Positions 18,108 through 28,632 of a stretch of 64,000 nt of DNA are shown one piece after another. The position numbers and the translations under genes were made by a program. Each line of letters starts with the position of its first letter. Position 1 is the first letter of the stretch. The stretch is from Saccharopolyspora thermophila (GTDB lineage Bacteria; Actinomycetota; Actinomycetes; Mycobacteriales; Pseudonocardiaceae), in the NCBI RefSeq assembly GCF_014646075.1, contig NZ_BMMT01000003.1, forward strand, positions 186,001-250,000, read 5' to 3'. The notes below the pieces were generated by a model, which saw only the letters and a list, made by a program, of their open reading frames with translations, was not told the DNA's origin and did not search any database.

Positions 18108-18911
18108 TCAGTTGGCTGCCCAGCCGCCGTCCATCGGGAACGACGCCCCGGTGATCGAGGCGGTGGCCGGGCCGCACAGCCACAGCGCCAGCTCGGCGAC
18201 CTCGGTGGGCTCCACCAGCCGCTTGATCGGGGTGCGGGCCAGCAGGACGTCCTCGACGACCTGGTCCTCGGGCACCCGGTGCAACTCGGCCTGCTCGGCG
18301 ACCTGGCGCTCCACCAGCGGAGTGCGCACGTAACCCGGGCACACACAGTTCGACGTCACGCCGTGGGCGGCGCCCTCCAGGGCGATCGTCTTGGACAACC
18401 CCTCGATCGCGTGCTTGGCGGTGACGTAGGCGCTCTTGAACGGTGAGGCGCGCAACCCGTGCACCGAGGAGATGTTGATGATTCGGCCCCAGCCGCGGGT
18501 GTACATGCCGGGCAGCGCGGTCCGCACGATACGGAACGGCGACTCGACCATCACCCGCAGCATGGTGCTGAAGACGTCGGTCGGGAACTGGTGGATCGGC
18601 GCGACGTGCTGCAGACCGGCGTTGTTGACCACGATGTCGGCCCGCTCGCCGAGCGGCGCGGCGGCGTCGGGGTCGACGAGGTCGACGACGCGGGCCTCGG
18701 CGTCGATCTCGGCGGCCAGCGCCTCGACCGCGTCGGCCGCCCGGTCCACGGCGATGACCTGTGCGCCGGCCGCCGCCAGACGGCGGGCCACCGCCGCCCC
18801 GATGCCGCTGGCCGCGCCGGTGACGAGGGCGCGTTTGCCCAGCAGCTCGGGACCGCGGGCACTGGTTTGCGCGGAGTTCGTACCAACCGGCACGGCCGAG
18901 CGATCACTCAT
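18108..18911 (-). CDS. 3-hydroxybutyrate dehydrogenase (SDR family)
   Basis: This 267-residue short-chain dehydrogenase/reductase has the NAD site TGAASGIG near residue 32, NNAG, the active-site Ser in INISSVHGLRASP and YVTAK (Tyr, Lys), and PGYVRTPLV. The motifs HGLRASPFKSAYVTAKHAIEGLSK and CPGYVRTPLVE(R)Q are those of D-3-hydroxybutyrate dehydrogenases, which oxidise 3-hydroxybutyrate to acetoacetate. A 20-residue Ser/Thr-rich N-terminal extension precedes the fold. The start at 18911 is the first in frame; an internal start near LLGKRAL is possible. It leads a two-gene unit with the MHS transporter. Confidence 0.88.
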   Translation of the reverse strand: MSDRSAVPVGTNSAQTSARGPELLGKRALVTGAASGIGAAVARRLAAAGAQVIAVDRAADAVEALAAEIDAEARVVDLVDPDAAAPLGERADIVVNNAGLQHVAPIHQFPTDVFSTMLRVMVESPFRIVRTALPGMYTRGWGRIINISSVHGLRASPFKSAYVTAKHAIEGLSKTIALEGAAHGVTSNCVCPGYVRTPLVERQVAEQAELHRVPEDQVVEDVLLARTPIKRLVEPTEVAELALWLCGPATASITGASFPMDGGWAAN

Positions 18912-19060
18912 AGCCTAAAGAACCTAGGCGTGAGTCCCGTCTCAATCCAGGGGTCCGAGGACAACCAATTGCGGTCCTCGCGACGGCGACCGCGGAGCCT
19001 GCGGGGATATCCGGGATATCACCCATACCGGGCAACGCCGGAGCAGGGCAGACTGTGGTC

Positions 19061-19378
19061 ATGGTGGTTCTCGGTGTAGTGGCCTTCCTGGTGACGCTCG
19101 CCGCGCTGCTCGCGGCCGCCGGGCACGCGGGCTACCTGGCGATGCTGACATCGGCGGCGAAGAAGCGGCCCGGTGGCCAACCGGCCGTGGACTTCGCCCG
19201 CAAGCGCTTCCCGATCGCCGGGGTGGGCCTCGGGGTGACGCTGCTGGCCTTCCTGATCGGCACCGGTGACTCGGCGGGCGCGGACGTCTTCGCGACGCTG
19301 CTCGGCGCGGGTGGCGGCATCGGTTCGGTCAAGGCCCTCCAGTCGACGCAGCGCAGGTTCCGCAAGGGCGAGTTCTGA
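19061..19378 (+). CDS. small two-helix membrane protein, function unknown
   Basis: A protein of 105 residues (107 if the in-frame GTG at 19055 is used). One hydrophobic segment is at the N-terminus (MVVLGVVAFLVTLAALLAAAGHAGYL) and a second at about 55-70 (FPIAGVGLGVTLLAFLIGTG), with basic residues between and at the C-terminus (RRFRKGEF). I recognise no domain. A CAGACT hexamer six bases before the ATG could be the -10 of a leaderless transcript. It stands alone between divergent and downstream genes, with regular codon use. Confidence 0.65.
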   Translation: MVVLGVVAFLVTLAALLAAAGHAGYLAMLTSAAKKRPGGQPAVDFARKRFPIAGVGLGVTLLAFLIGTGDSAGADVFATLLGAGGGIGSVKALQSTQRRFRKGEF

Positions 19379-19496
19379 GCGCAGCCGCGCCACGCCCCGG
19401 AGTGATCCTTTCGGTTTCAGGCATGCGGCCGAACGAACCGGTTCGTCACGGTGCGCAATGGATCCACCCCGGAGCGGAGTCGGCGCGCCCGCGCCT

Positions 19497-19502
19497 TAGG
19501 CT
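19497..19502 (+). promoter_or_regulatory. -10 element of a leaderless PIG-L transcript
   Basis: TAGGCT lies six bases before the ATG at 19509, so transcription would start at the start codon. It matches the TANNNT rule seen before several other genes in this window. No clear -35 is visible. Confidence 0.45.
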
Positions 19503-19508
19503 GTGACC

Positions 19509-20228
19509 ATGACCACGTTGCCGGAGCCCGCGGAGCGCGTTCTCGTGGTCACCGCGCATCCGGATGACGTCGACTTCGGCTCCGCCGGGACGATCGCGTC
19601 CTGGACCGCCGCGGGCGTCCAGGTCACCTACTGCGTGTGCACCTCCGGCGACGCGGGCGGCTTCGACGACACACCACGGGAGGCGATGCCGCGCCTGCGT
19701 CAGGACGAGCAGCGGGCGGCGGCCGCCGCCGTCGGTGTCACCGACGTGCACTTCCTCGGTTACCGGGACGGCCAGGTCACCGCCGACCTGCAGCTGCGCC
19801 GGGACATCACCAAAATGATCCGCGCGGTCCGGCCGCACCGGGTGGTCACCCACTCTCCCGAGATCAACTGGGACCACCTCGCGATGTCACACCCCGACCA
19901 CCGCGCCGTCGGTCAAGCCACACTGGCCGCCATCTACCCGGATGCCCGCAACGAGTTCGCCCACCCGGAACTGCTCGCCGAGGGGCTGGCGCCGTGGACG
20001 GTGCCCGAGCTCTGGATGTCCGAATCACCCGACGAGCGGGTCAACCACGCGGTCGACGTGACCGATCACTTCGAGGCGAAGCTGGCGGCGCTGGCCGCGC
20101 ACCGGTCACAGACCGCGCACCTGGAGGACCTGCGCGGGATGATCCGGCGGCACCTGGCGCGTACGGCGGAGCGGCACGGCCTGCCGGGCCGCCTCGCCGA
20201 GGTCTTCCACGTGGTCGACACGTCCTGA
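19509..20228 (+). CDS. PIG-L (LmbE-like) zinc-dependent deacetylase
   Basis: This is a 239-residue metal-dependent N-deacetylase. The family hallmark AHPDDVDFG is at residues 17-25 and the second metal/catalytic motif HPDHRAVG near residue 131. Relatives remove acetyl groups from sugar derivatives such as GlcNAc-inositol (mycothiol synthesis, MshB) or mycothiol conjugates (Mca). This protein is shorter than MshB or Mca, so its substrate is open. The ATG at 19509 was preferred to the GTG at 19503 because TAGGCT sits at the leaderless distance. The gene stands 130 bases after a small membrane protein gene and 33 bases before the next gene. Confidence 0.9.
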   Translation: MTTLPEPAERVLVVTAHPDDVDFGSAGTIASWTAAGVQVTYCVCTSGDAGGFDDTPREAMPRLRQDEQRAAAAAVGVTDVHFLGYRDGQVTADLQLRRDITKMIRAVRPHRVVTHSPEINWDHLAMSHPDHRAVGQATLAAIYPDARNEFAHPELLAEGLAPWTVPELWMSESPDERVNHAVDVTDHFEAKLAALAAHRSQTAHLEDLRGMIRRHLARTAERHGLPGRLAEVFHVVDTS

Positions 20229-20261
20229 ACTCCCCGCGAGTCGCAGAAAGTCGAGATCCGG

Positions 20262-21149
20262 ATGCACAGCGGCAGAACCCCCGGCTGGAGCGGTCAGCTC
20301 GACCGGCCGCCGGCCCCCGAACCACCCGCCCGGCCTCGCAGGGCCGGTTCGGCGGCGCCCCGCACGTCCACGGCGGGACACCCCCTGGTGATCGATCCGC
20401 TGGCCGACACCGCGCCCGTCGGGGGCCTGCACAAGTTCGACCTGGGCATGGTCCCGGCCTCGGTGACCCCGCCGCGCACGTGGCGGCACGCGGCGTGGTT
20501 CGTGATCGCGTCCGCGGCCGCCGCGCTGGGCGGCCTGGTGCTGGTGAGCGCGATCGCGACGGACGGCAGGTCGAGCTTCGACGGACTGGAGCTGCCGAGC
20601 ATGCCGCGCGGCGAGTATCCGCGGCCGTCCGCGGACCCGTACTACCTGGCCGGCGACCCGACGCGGTCGGCGGCGCCGCGCCCGACCGGGGAGGTGCGGC
20701 CGCTGCCGCCCGCCGTCGTGGCGGAAGCACCACGAGGGGCGCCGCCGACCAGCAGCGCAGCCGCGCCCGGCGCGGACTCGGCCGCACCCAGCCCCACGCC
20801 GACGGCCCAACCGAGCACCAGCAGGGCACCGTACGTCGCCGTGCTGACCGACACCGAGGCGATGCGACAGCGCGCGGAGGCGTATTTCGCCGCGATCAAC
20901 CGCGGTGACCTGCGCGGCGCCTACGCGATGACCGCCGGTGCGCTGCGCGCGGAGGGCTACGACGCGTTCGCCGCGGAGTACGCGAACGTCGACTCGGTGG
21001 AGGTGGTGGACGTCTTCGCCACCCCGGCGAGCACCGTGCACACGCTGCGGGTCACGCAGCTCGACGGGTCCGTGCGGACGCAGCGCCGGGAACTGCGGTA
21101 CACCTCGGGGAACGACCCACTGGTCAGTTCGGACGAACAGCTCCGTTGA
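20262..21149 (+). CDS. single-pass membrane protein with Pro/Ser linker and NTF2-like-sized external domain
   Basis: This is a 295-residue protein. The cytoplasmic N-terminus (1-72) is Pro/Arg-rich. One membrane helix is at about 75-97 (AAWFVIASAAAALGGLVLVSAIA). A Pro/Ala/Ser/Thr-rich linker (100-190) leads to an external domain of about 100 residues starting TEAMRQRAEAYFAAINRGDLRGAYAMT, whose pattern is that of NTF2-like/lumazine-binding folds. No function is known. It overlaps the longest possible frame of the next gene, which has the same architecture. The two lie upstream of two receptor kinases and could be envelope proteins of the same regulon (inference). Confidence 0.75.
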   Translation: MHSGRTPGWSGQLDRPPAPEPPARPRRAGSAAPRTSTAGHPLVIDPLADTAPVGGLHKFDLGMVPASVTPPRTWRHAAWFVIASAAAALGGLVLVSAIATDGRSSFDGLELPSMPRGEYPRPSADPYYLAGDPTRSAAPRPTGEVRPLPPAVVAEAPRGAPPTSSAAAPGADSAAPSPTPTAQPSTSRAPYVAVLTDTEAMRQRAEAYFAAINRGDLRGAYAMTAGALRAEGYDAFAAEYANVDSVEVVDVFATPASTVHTLRVTQLDGSVRTQRRELRYTSGNDPLVSSDEQLR

Positions 21150-21292
21150 TCACGGAACGTGCGCACTACTCCATTCGATACCCTGCGCAACCACACCTTT
21201 CGGTGAACTCGGTGGCGGATCTTCGCGATCGGGGCCACTGCCGGGGTACGAGTTTTCGTCGGTACCAGGCGCACGCGCGAGGACGGAACGTC

Positions 21293-22042
21293 GTGGAGAA
21301 CCCATCGACCAGCCGGCGGCACGACCACAACGGCCGGAGCCCGGTCACCGTGGCGGAGCTGATCAGGCGCGAACCGCTGACGCCCGAGCACGAACGCCTC
21401 GTGACCGAGCTGCTCGCCGCGCCGGAACCGACCGACGGCACCCCCGCACTGGGAAGCCGGCTGGCCTTCGGCGCCCTCGGCGTCGTGCTGATGGTCGGCG
21501 CCGCGATCGCCGGCGCGATGATCCTCGCCGACCCCGCCTCGGCACCCCGCCCGGTCACCACCACCGCACCGATCTCCGGGGTGCTCGCGCTCCGGCCGGA
21601 CCTCGTACGCGACGCGACGTGGCCGTTCACCGACAACGGCGGCGTCGCCGCGGCGTCCGGCACCGGTGCCGTCGACGAGGAACCGGCCGCCGCCGTGCGC
21701 AGCACCGCGAACCCCACCGCGGGCAGCGAGAAGTCCGCGATCAACGTGGTGACCGAGTTCTACCGGCGCCTGGAGCAGGACCCGCCGAGCGCGACGGCGC
21801 TCGTCTCGCCACAGCTGCTGGCCGGGCAGCGCGCGGAACTGCTGGGTGCGTGGACCGAGGTCAACTCGGTGCAGCAGTCGGTGCGGGTCGACTCCGACGG
21901 ACGGGTGCTGGCCGAGATCGAAGCCGGCTACCCGGACGGGCACCGCGTGGTGCTCCGCCAGCGGCTCACCGTCGAACACGGCATCGAACCGGAGATCGTC
22001 GGGGCCGAGTTGGTGAGCGCCCGCCACCAGGCACCGCGGTGA
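21293..22042 (+). CDS. single-pass membrane protein with external domain, function unknown
   Basis: This is a 249-residue protein. The cytoplasmic part (1-60) contains LIRREPLTPEHERLVTELLAAPE. One membrane helix is at about 61-84 (LAFGALGVVLMVGAAIAGAMIL). A linker and an external domain (145-245) follow, starting AINVVTEFYRRLEQDPPSATALVSPQLL, again NTF2-like in pattern. The GTG at 21293 follows CGAGGACGG and fits the amphipathic start VVENPSTSRR; a frame to 21146 exists but its first 49 residues look non-coding. It is a structural parallel of the preceding gene rather than an obvious sequence copy. Confidence 0.72.
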   Translation: MENPSTSRRHDHNGRSPVTVAELIRREPLTPEHERLVTELLAAPEPTDGTPALGSRLAFGALGVVLMVGAAIAGAMILADPASAPRPVTTTAPISGVLALRPDLVRDATWPFTDNGGVAAASGTGAVDEEPAAAVRSTANPTAGSEKSAINVVTEFYRRLEQDPPSATALVSPQLLAGQRAELLGAWTEVNSVQQSVRVDSDGRVLAEIEAGYPDGHRVVLRQRLTVEHGIEPEIVGAELVSARHQAPR

Positions 22043-22509
22043 CCGCGGGCCCGCGCTCTCACAACAATGCGGCAACGACCGATCGACACGCCGCGACAGC
22101 CGACAGCTGTCCCGCCCGGCGCCGGGCAAACCGACCGGCACCGGGTCGGTTGGGCCGCGCAACTACCGTGCGGTGTCCCGGAACACCCGCGAGAACCAAC
22201 ATCACCAGCGGAAACGGCTGTTCGGATGATCCTGTTCGGCCGAGTCGGCATCCCGCCCGGCGTACCGCCGGAAAAGCGGCGTACGGATCTTGGCGACTTC
22301 GGGCCTACGCCGCGGCGCCGTCGGCTAGGCTCCCGTAGCGCGGTTCGGACCCGGCCACCAGCCAATCCGAGTCGTGGTGAGAACGTGTACGTGTCGGAGG
22401 GCCGGAGCCGGTCCGCCAAATCCGCCGATGTTCGGTGGGACCGCGCCCGGGGACTCCCCGGGGGGTCGCGGTGCTCCTCGGGCATCGATAGCAGTACGGG
22501 GAGACGTCG
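22043..22509. other. 467-bp intergenic region before the first kinase
   Basis: No gene is supported. A TAGGCT hexamer at 22326-22331 could be a -10, giving a 5' leader of about 170 bases. Imperfect inverted sequence (GTACCGC ... GCGGCGTAC, about 22262-22284) lies just upstream of it. I see nothing else. Confidence 0.35.
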
Positions 22510-23928
22510 GTGAGCGACGAAGGTCGCCTGGTCGCCGGACGCTACCGAGTGCAGCGACGCATCGGCAGTGGCGCGATGGGCGTGGTGTGGGAGTGTGTCG
22601 ACGAACGCCTGCACCGCACGGTCGCGGTCAAGCAGTTGCTCCTGCAGCCCGGGTTGGATCCGGGTGAGGCAGAGGAAGCGCGGCAGCGGGCAATGCGGGA
22701 AGGCCGCATCGCGGCCCGGCTCCAGCACCCGAACGCCATCTCGGTGTACGACGTGGCGGAGGACGAAGGCCAGCCGGTCCTGGTCATGGAGTACCTGCCC
22801 TCCACCAGCCTGGCCGCGATGATGTCCGAACACGGGCCGCTGCCGCCGCGCGAGGTCGCGCGCATCGGCGCCCAGGTCGCCTCCGCGCTCGGCGCGGCGC
22901 ACGCCGCCGGCGTGGTGCACCGCGACATCAAACCCGGCAACATCCTGCTCGGCGACAACGGCACGGTGAAGATCACCGACTTCGGTATCTCCCGCGCCCA
23001 GGGCGACGTCCAGGTCACCAAGACCGGCATGCTCGCGGGCACGCCCGCCTACCTCTCGCCCGACGTGGCGATGGGCCACGAACCCACCCCCGCCTCCGAC
23101 GTGTTCTCGCTCGGCGCCACGCTCTACGCCGCCATCGAGGGCCGCCCGCCGTTCGGACTCAACGAGAACACCCTCGCGCTGCTGCACGCCGTGGCGGCCG
23201 GGAAGATCGAGCCGCCGCAGCAGGCCGGGCCGATGACCCAGCCGCTGATGGCGATGATGGCCAACCGGGTCGAGGACCGGCCCGACATGGCGCAGGTCCG
23301 CGAGATGCTGCAGGCCGTCGCCGACGGCGGTTCGGTGACCTCCATCCCGACCATGGCCGCGCCGATCCCACCCGCCCTGGCGCCCGAGTCCAGCCGGCCC
23401 GACCTCGCGCCGACCAGCGTCGTCGGCCAGGGCGGCACCACCGTCGCCTACTACGAAGACGACCCGTACAGCGAGCAGCCGTACGAGAACGCCACCTCGT
23501 ACATGGGCAAGGACCCGCGGGCCGACGCGGCGATCTACGAGAAACCGCGGGGCAGCAAGCGGCCCGTGGTGATCTCCGGCATCGCACTGGTGGCCGTCGC
23601 GGTGATCGCGGTGCTGGTCACGTCGGCCCTGATGAACGGCAACAACCAGCCGGAGAACACCGGCAACACGCAGCCGACCACGTCGGCGCCGGTGGTTCCG
23701 CCGCCGGTGGAGACGACGAGCTACGACGAGGAGCCGAGCGCCACGCGGCAGTCGTCGACCGGCAGCGCGACGCGCACCACCTCGCCGCCGCCGACCTCGT
23801 CGGAGGAGGAGACGAGCAGCCTGCGGCCGACGTCGAGCAACAACCGGCCGACGTCGTCCCACCAGCGGCCGACCAGCAGCAAGGAACGGCCGACCGCCAC
23901 CAGCGAGGCGGACAGCTCGGAGAACTGA
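22510..23928 (+). CDS. receptor Ser/Thr protein kinase (PASTA-less, Thr/Ser/Pro-rich tail)
   Basis: This is a 472-residue kinase. The catalytic domain (residues 11-275) has the glycine loop GSGAMG (19-24), VAVK with K41, HRDIKPGN with catalytic D139, and DFG (157-159). The segment that is normally APE reads SPD (183-185), a deviation at the end of the activation loop. A membrane helix (about 350-372, VVISGIALVAVAVIAVLVTSAL) is followed by an external tail of about 100 residues, almost wholly Thr, Ser, Pro, Glu and Arg, with repeated RPTSS(N/H/K). No PASTA domain is seen. The start is GTG with GGGGAG upstream. It has a close paralogue 221 bases downstream. Confidence 0.92.
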   Translation: MSDEGRLVAGRYRVQRRIGSGAMGVVWECVDERLHRTVAVKQLLLQPGLDPGEAEEARQRAMREGRIAARLQHPNAISVYDVAEDEGQPVLVMEYLPSTSLAAMMSEHGPLPPREVARIGAQVASALGAAHAAGVVHRDIKPGNILLGDNGTVKITDFGISRAQGDVQVTKTGMLAGTPAYLSPDVAMGHEPTPASDVFSLGATLYAAIEGRPPFGLNENTLALLHAVAAGKIEPPQQAGPMTQPLMAMMANRVEDRPDMAQVREMLQAVADGGSVTSIPTMAAPIPPALAPESSRPDLAPTSVVGQGGTTVAYYEDDPYSEQPYENATSYMGKDPRADAAIYEKPRGSKRPVVISGIALVAVAVIAVLVTSALMNGNNQPENTGNTQPTTSAPVVPPPVETTSYDEEPSATRQSSTGSATRTTSPPPTSSEEETSSLRPTSSNNRPTSSHQRPTSSKERPTATSEADSSEN

Positions 23929-24149
23929 CGGCGGATGTCGACATCGGTGGCCGGGGATGCTGACCACCCCGGCCACCAGGCGTTTCGGCCGGCGTGATAG
24001 CCCCGGGGTGTACCCGGTTCCCAGACGCCCAGTAACGTTGCACACCGTCGAGTGAAAGCTGGCCACGGGGGTCCGGTCAGTCCCAGTTCCAAGCAGGCAC
24101 GTCCGCACAGGCAGTTCCAGTTGGGCACAGCCAGTACCAGGAGACACCG

Positions 24150-25667
<1,518 letters not shown>

Positions 25668-25743
25668 GCCCGGGCCCTGTCCCCGGGGATATCGCGGGCC
25701 AACGCGGGTGCCGCGGCAGCCCGCGCGGGCCGGTGGGCCGCGG

Positions 25744-26640
25744 TCAGCCGCGGGCGGTTTCGGCGAGGGTGGCGAGCAGGGTGCGGGTGGCCGGGCGGTC
25801 CGCCACGGTGTCGCGAACCGCGACGTGGATGTGCCGCACCGGCTCGGGGTTGCGCAGGGGGCGCACGACGACCTCCGGGTGCACCACGTCCAGGCCGAGG
25901 CGCGGCACGAGCGCGACGCCGAGACCGGCCGCGACGAACGCCTGCGCCGAGTAGGTGCTGTCGGTCTCCAACGCGATCCGGGGCGTGAACCCGGCGCTGG
26001 CGTAGGCGTCGCGCAGCAGCCGAGAGCAGACGTCGTCGCTGGTCACGGCGCTGTTCACCCAGGATTCGGCGGCGAGCTGGGCCAGGTCGACACAGTCCTG
26101 CTCGACCATCGGGTGCGACGTCGGCAGCACCACCCGGTACGGGTCGTCCACCAGGTGCACCAGCCGCACGCCGCGGCGTTGGGGGCGCTGGCTGCCCACC
26201 ACGATGATCGCCAGGTCCGCCCGGCCCGCGGCCACGTCGTCGAGCAGCCCGACCTCCGCCATCTGCAGGTCCAGTTGCACTTCGGGGTGTTCGGCGCGGA
26301 ACTTCGCGACCGCCGGCGGGATCAGGCCGACGCTGGCGGTGTGGAAGAACCGCATCCGCAGCAGGCCGGTGCGCCCGGCGCGGATGTCGGCGAGCTCGGC
26401 CTCGGTGCTACCGAGCACCTCGGCGATCTGCTCGGCGCGCTCGGCCAGCAGGGTGCCGGCGGGGGTGGGCCGCAGCCCGCGCCCGACCTTCTCCAGCAGC
26501 GGAGTCCCGGCCTCCCGCTCCAGCGTGGCGAGCTGCTGGCTGATCGCGGACGGGGTGTATCCAAGGTTGGCCGCGGCCGCGCTGACCGAGCCACTGCTGA
26601 CCACCGCGCGCAGCACCTGCATCCGTCGTACGTCCAGCAT
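25744..26640 (-). CDS. LysR family transcriptional regulator
   Basis: This 298-residue protein has a helix-turn-helix at residues 2-60 (DVRRMQVLRAVVSSGSVSAAAANLGYTPSAISQQLATLEREAG) and an effector-binding domain at 88-295. It is divergent from an EamA-family exporter gene. The AT-rich 159-bp gap holds an AATCT-N13-AGATT inverted repeat near 26659-26681. The likely job is control of that exporter in response to its substrate (inference from layout). Length and motifs are standard. Confidence 0.92.
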   Translation of the reverse strand: MLDVRRMQVLRAVVSSGSVSAAAANLGYTPSAISQQLATLEREAGTPLLEKVGRGLRPTPAGTLLAERAEQIAEVLGSTEAELADIRAGRTGLLRMRFFHTASVGLIPPAVAKFRAEHPEVQLDLQMAEVGLLDDVAAGRADLAIIVVGSQRPQRRGVRLVHLVDDPYRVVLPTSHPMVEQDCVDLAQLAAESWVNSAVTSDDVCSRLLRDAYASAGFTPRIALETDSTYSAQAFVAAGLGVALVPRLGLDVVHPEVVVRPLRNPEPVRHIHVAVRDTVADRPATRTLLATLAETARG

Positions 26641-26658
26641 GCCCCCACGTTACAGCAA

Positions 26659-26681
26659 ATCTTAAATGTTGATGGAGATTA
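26659..26681. promoter_or_regulatory. candidate LysR operator, AT-rich inverted repeat
   Basis: AATCT-N13-AGATT in an unusually AT-rich patch for this genome, 19 bases upstream of the LysR start and about 120 upstream of the exporter start. It has the T-N11-A character common to LysR sites. Confidence 0.4.
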
Positions 26682-26799
26682 TTTCACTTGTCCTTACTGC
26701 TGGGGTGTCGCACCGTAGGAGGCGGAGATCGGTTCGGCCGAGGCCGGAGCGACCGCCACCCAGCCTCCGGGCGAACCCGCGTCAGGACACGGAGGGGAC

Positions 26800-27870
26800 A
26801 TGAACAACCCGACCAGTTACCTGCGGATCGGCGCATTGGCGCTGCTGTGGGGGTCCAGCTTCCTGCTCATCAAACTGGCGCTGGGCGCGCTGTCGGCGAC
26901 CCAGGTCGCGCTGGTCCGCATCGTGCTGGGCACCGGGGTGTTGCTGGGTTTGTGCGCGCTGCGCGGGCTGCGGCTCAGCGGCGACCGGCAGCTGTGGCGG
27001 CGCGTCGCGGTGGCCGCGCTGTTCGGCAGCGCCCTGCCGTGGGTGCTGTTCGGCCTCGGTGAGCAGACCGTCGACTCCGGCCTCACCGGCGTGCTCAACG
27101 CCACGACACCGCTGTGGACCGCGCTGTTCGGGCTGTTCGCCGCCCGCGAGGCGATGCCGCCGCTGCGGGCCGCCGGGCTGCTGCTGGGCTTTGTGGGCGT
27201 GGTGGTGCTCTTCGCGCCGTGGCAGGCCGGTGACCTGCTCGACGGAGGCGTCCTCGCCTGCCTGGCCGCCGCGGCCAGCTACGGCGTGGCGTACGTCTAC
27301 ATCGGACGGAAGCTGACCGGGCACGGCGTGCCACCGCTGCCGTTGGCCGCGATGCAGATGACGGCGGCCACCGGTTTCGCGCTGGTGGCACTGCCGCTGG
27401 ACGGCCTGCGGCCGGTGCACTGGGATCCGGTGGGGCTGGCGGCGGTGGCCGCGCTCGGCGTCTTCGGCACCGGGATCGCCTTCGCCATCAACTTCCGGGT
27501 CATCAGCGACGAGGGGGCGACCACGGCATCCACCGTCACGTACCTGATGCCGCTCGTGTCGGTGCTGCTGGGCTGGCTGCTGCTCGACGAGCAGCTGGGC
27601 CCGCGGATGCTGCTGGGCATGGCGATGGTGCTGCTCAGCGTGGCGCTGACCCGCCGCGGCCCGACGCGCGAACCGGCCCGGGTTCCCGTGGTGCAGACGT
27701 CGACCCCGCTGCACACCCCGGCCCCTGCTGGTCTGGCGGCCGCCGTCGCGGCCCCGGCCACGGAGCTGCCGCCGCTTCAACCGCTGAGCCGCTGGGCGCG
27801 GCTACGGCTGGCCGTCATGCGCGGCTCCCAGCTCTACGCGGACCTCGCCACCAACCACCCCATGAAGTGA
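26800..27870 (+). CDS. EamA/DMT superfamily transporter
   Basis: This is a 356-residue protein with ten hydrophobic segments in two EamA repeats (residues 5-135 and 148-285). The first has LLWGSSFLLIKLALGALSATQVALVRI, and the C-terminal repeat ends TYLMPLVSVLLGWLLLDEQLGPRMLLG, the typical DMT signature. A cytoplasmic Pro/Ala-rich tail of about 70 residues is unusual but not unique. Members export amino acids, drugs or other metabolites; the substrate here is unknown. AGGGGAC lies before the ATG. Divergent from a LysR gene; the stop is 33 bases from the convergent response-regulator gene. Confidence 0.88.
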   Translation: MNNPTSYLRIGALALLWGSSFLLIKLALGALSATQVALVRIVLGTGVLLGLCALRGLRLSGDRQLWRRVAVAALFGSALPWVLFGLGEQTVDSGLTGVLNATTPLWTALFGLFAAREAMPPLRAAGLLLGFVGVVVLFAPWQAGDLLDGGVLACLAAAASYGVAYVYIGRKLTGHGVPPLPLAAMQMTAATGFALVALPLDGLRPVHWDPVGLAAVAALGVFGTGIAFAINFRVISDEGATTASTVTYLMPLVSVLLGWLLLDEQLGPRMLLGMAMVLLSVALTRRGPTREPARVPVVQTSTPLHTPAPAGLAAAVAAPATELPPLQPLSRWARLRLAVMRGSQLYADLATNHPMK

Positions 27871-27902
27871 CCGGGCACCCCGCGGGCAGGCGCACCCGGG
27901 AG

Positions 27903-28592
27903 TCAGACGAGGCGACGGTCGGAGGCCCAGCGGGACAGCTCGTAGCGGTTCGACAGCTGGGTCTTGCGCAGGACGCTGGAGACGTGGGTTTCCACCGTCT
28001 TCACCGAGATGAACAGCTCCGAGGCGATCTCCTTGTAGGCGTACCCGCGGGCCAGCAGGCGCAGCACCTCGCGCTCGCGGGGCGTGAGCAGGTCCAGCTC
28101 CGGGTCGCCGACCGGCGCCGAGTTCGGCCCCTCGGCGAACGCGTCGAGCACGAAACCGGCCAGCCGCGGCGAGAACACCGCGTCCCCGTCCCGCACCCGC
28201 TGGATGGCGTCGGCCAGTTCCCGGCCGGAGATCGTCTTGGTGACGTACCCGCGCGCACCGCCGCGGATCACCGCGATCACGTCCTCGGCGGCATCGGACA
28301 CCGACAGCGCCAGGAACACCACATCGGTGTTGCGGCTGCGCACCTGCCGCAACACCTCGGCTCCACCCCCGTCGGGCAGGTGTACGTCGAGCAGCACCAC
28401 CTCGGGCTGGTAGTGCGCGATCCCGGCGACGGCCTCGGCCACCGACCCGGCCTCGCCGACCACCTCCACCTGCTCGGCCGCCGCGGCCAGCTCGGCGCGC
28501 ACCCCGGCGCGGAACAACGCGTGGTCGTCGACCAGGAAAACCCGCACCGGACGGGTTTCACTGGCGTCGGCTGCACCGGTCACGATCACCAT
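27903..28592 (-). CDS. NarL/LuxR-type response regulator
   Basis: This 229-residue protein has a receiver domain at residues 16-135, with acidic pocket VDDH (21-24) and phospho-acceptor D69 in VVLLDVHLPDGGG. A LuxR-type helix-turn-helix follows at about 160-225 (LTPREREVLRLLARGYAYKEIASELFISVKTVETHVSSVLRKTQL). It is the output half of a two-component pair with the PspC-fused histidine kinase 40 bases upstream on the same strand. The set resembles LiaR/LiaS-type envelope-stress systems in gene content. Confidence 0.95.
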   Translation of the reverse strand: MVIVTGAADASETRPVRVFLVDDHALFRAGVRAELAAAAEQVEVVGEAGSVAEAVAGIAHYQPEVVLLDVHLPDGGGAEVLRQVRSRNTDVVFLALSVSDAAEDVIAVIRGGARGYVTKTISGRELADAIQRVRDGDAVFSPRLAGFVLDAFAEGPNSAPVGDPELDLLTPREREVLRLLARGYAYKEIASELFISVKTVETHVSSVLRKTQLSNRYELSRWASDRRLV

Positions 28593-28632
28593 CCTTCACC
28601 ACAGACTGCGTCCGACAGCAGCGTACGCGGTG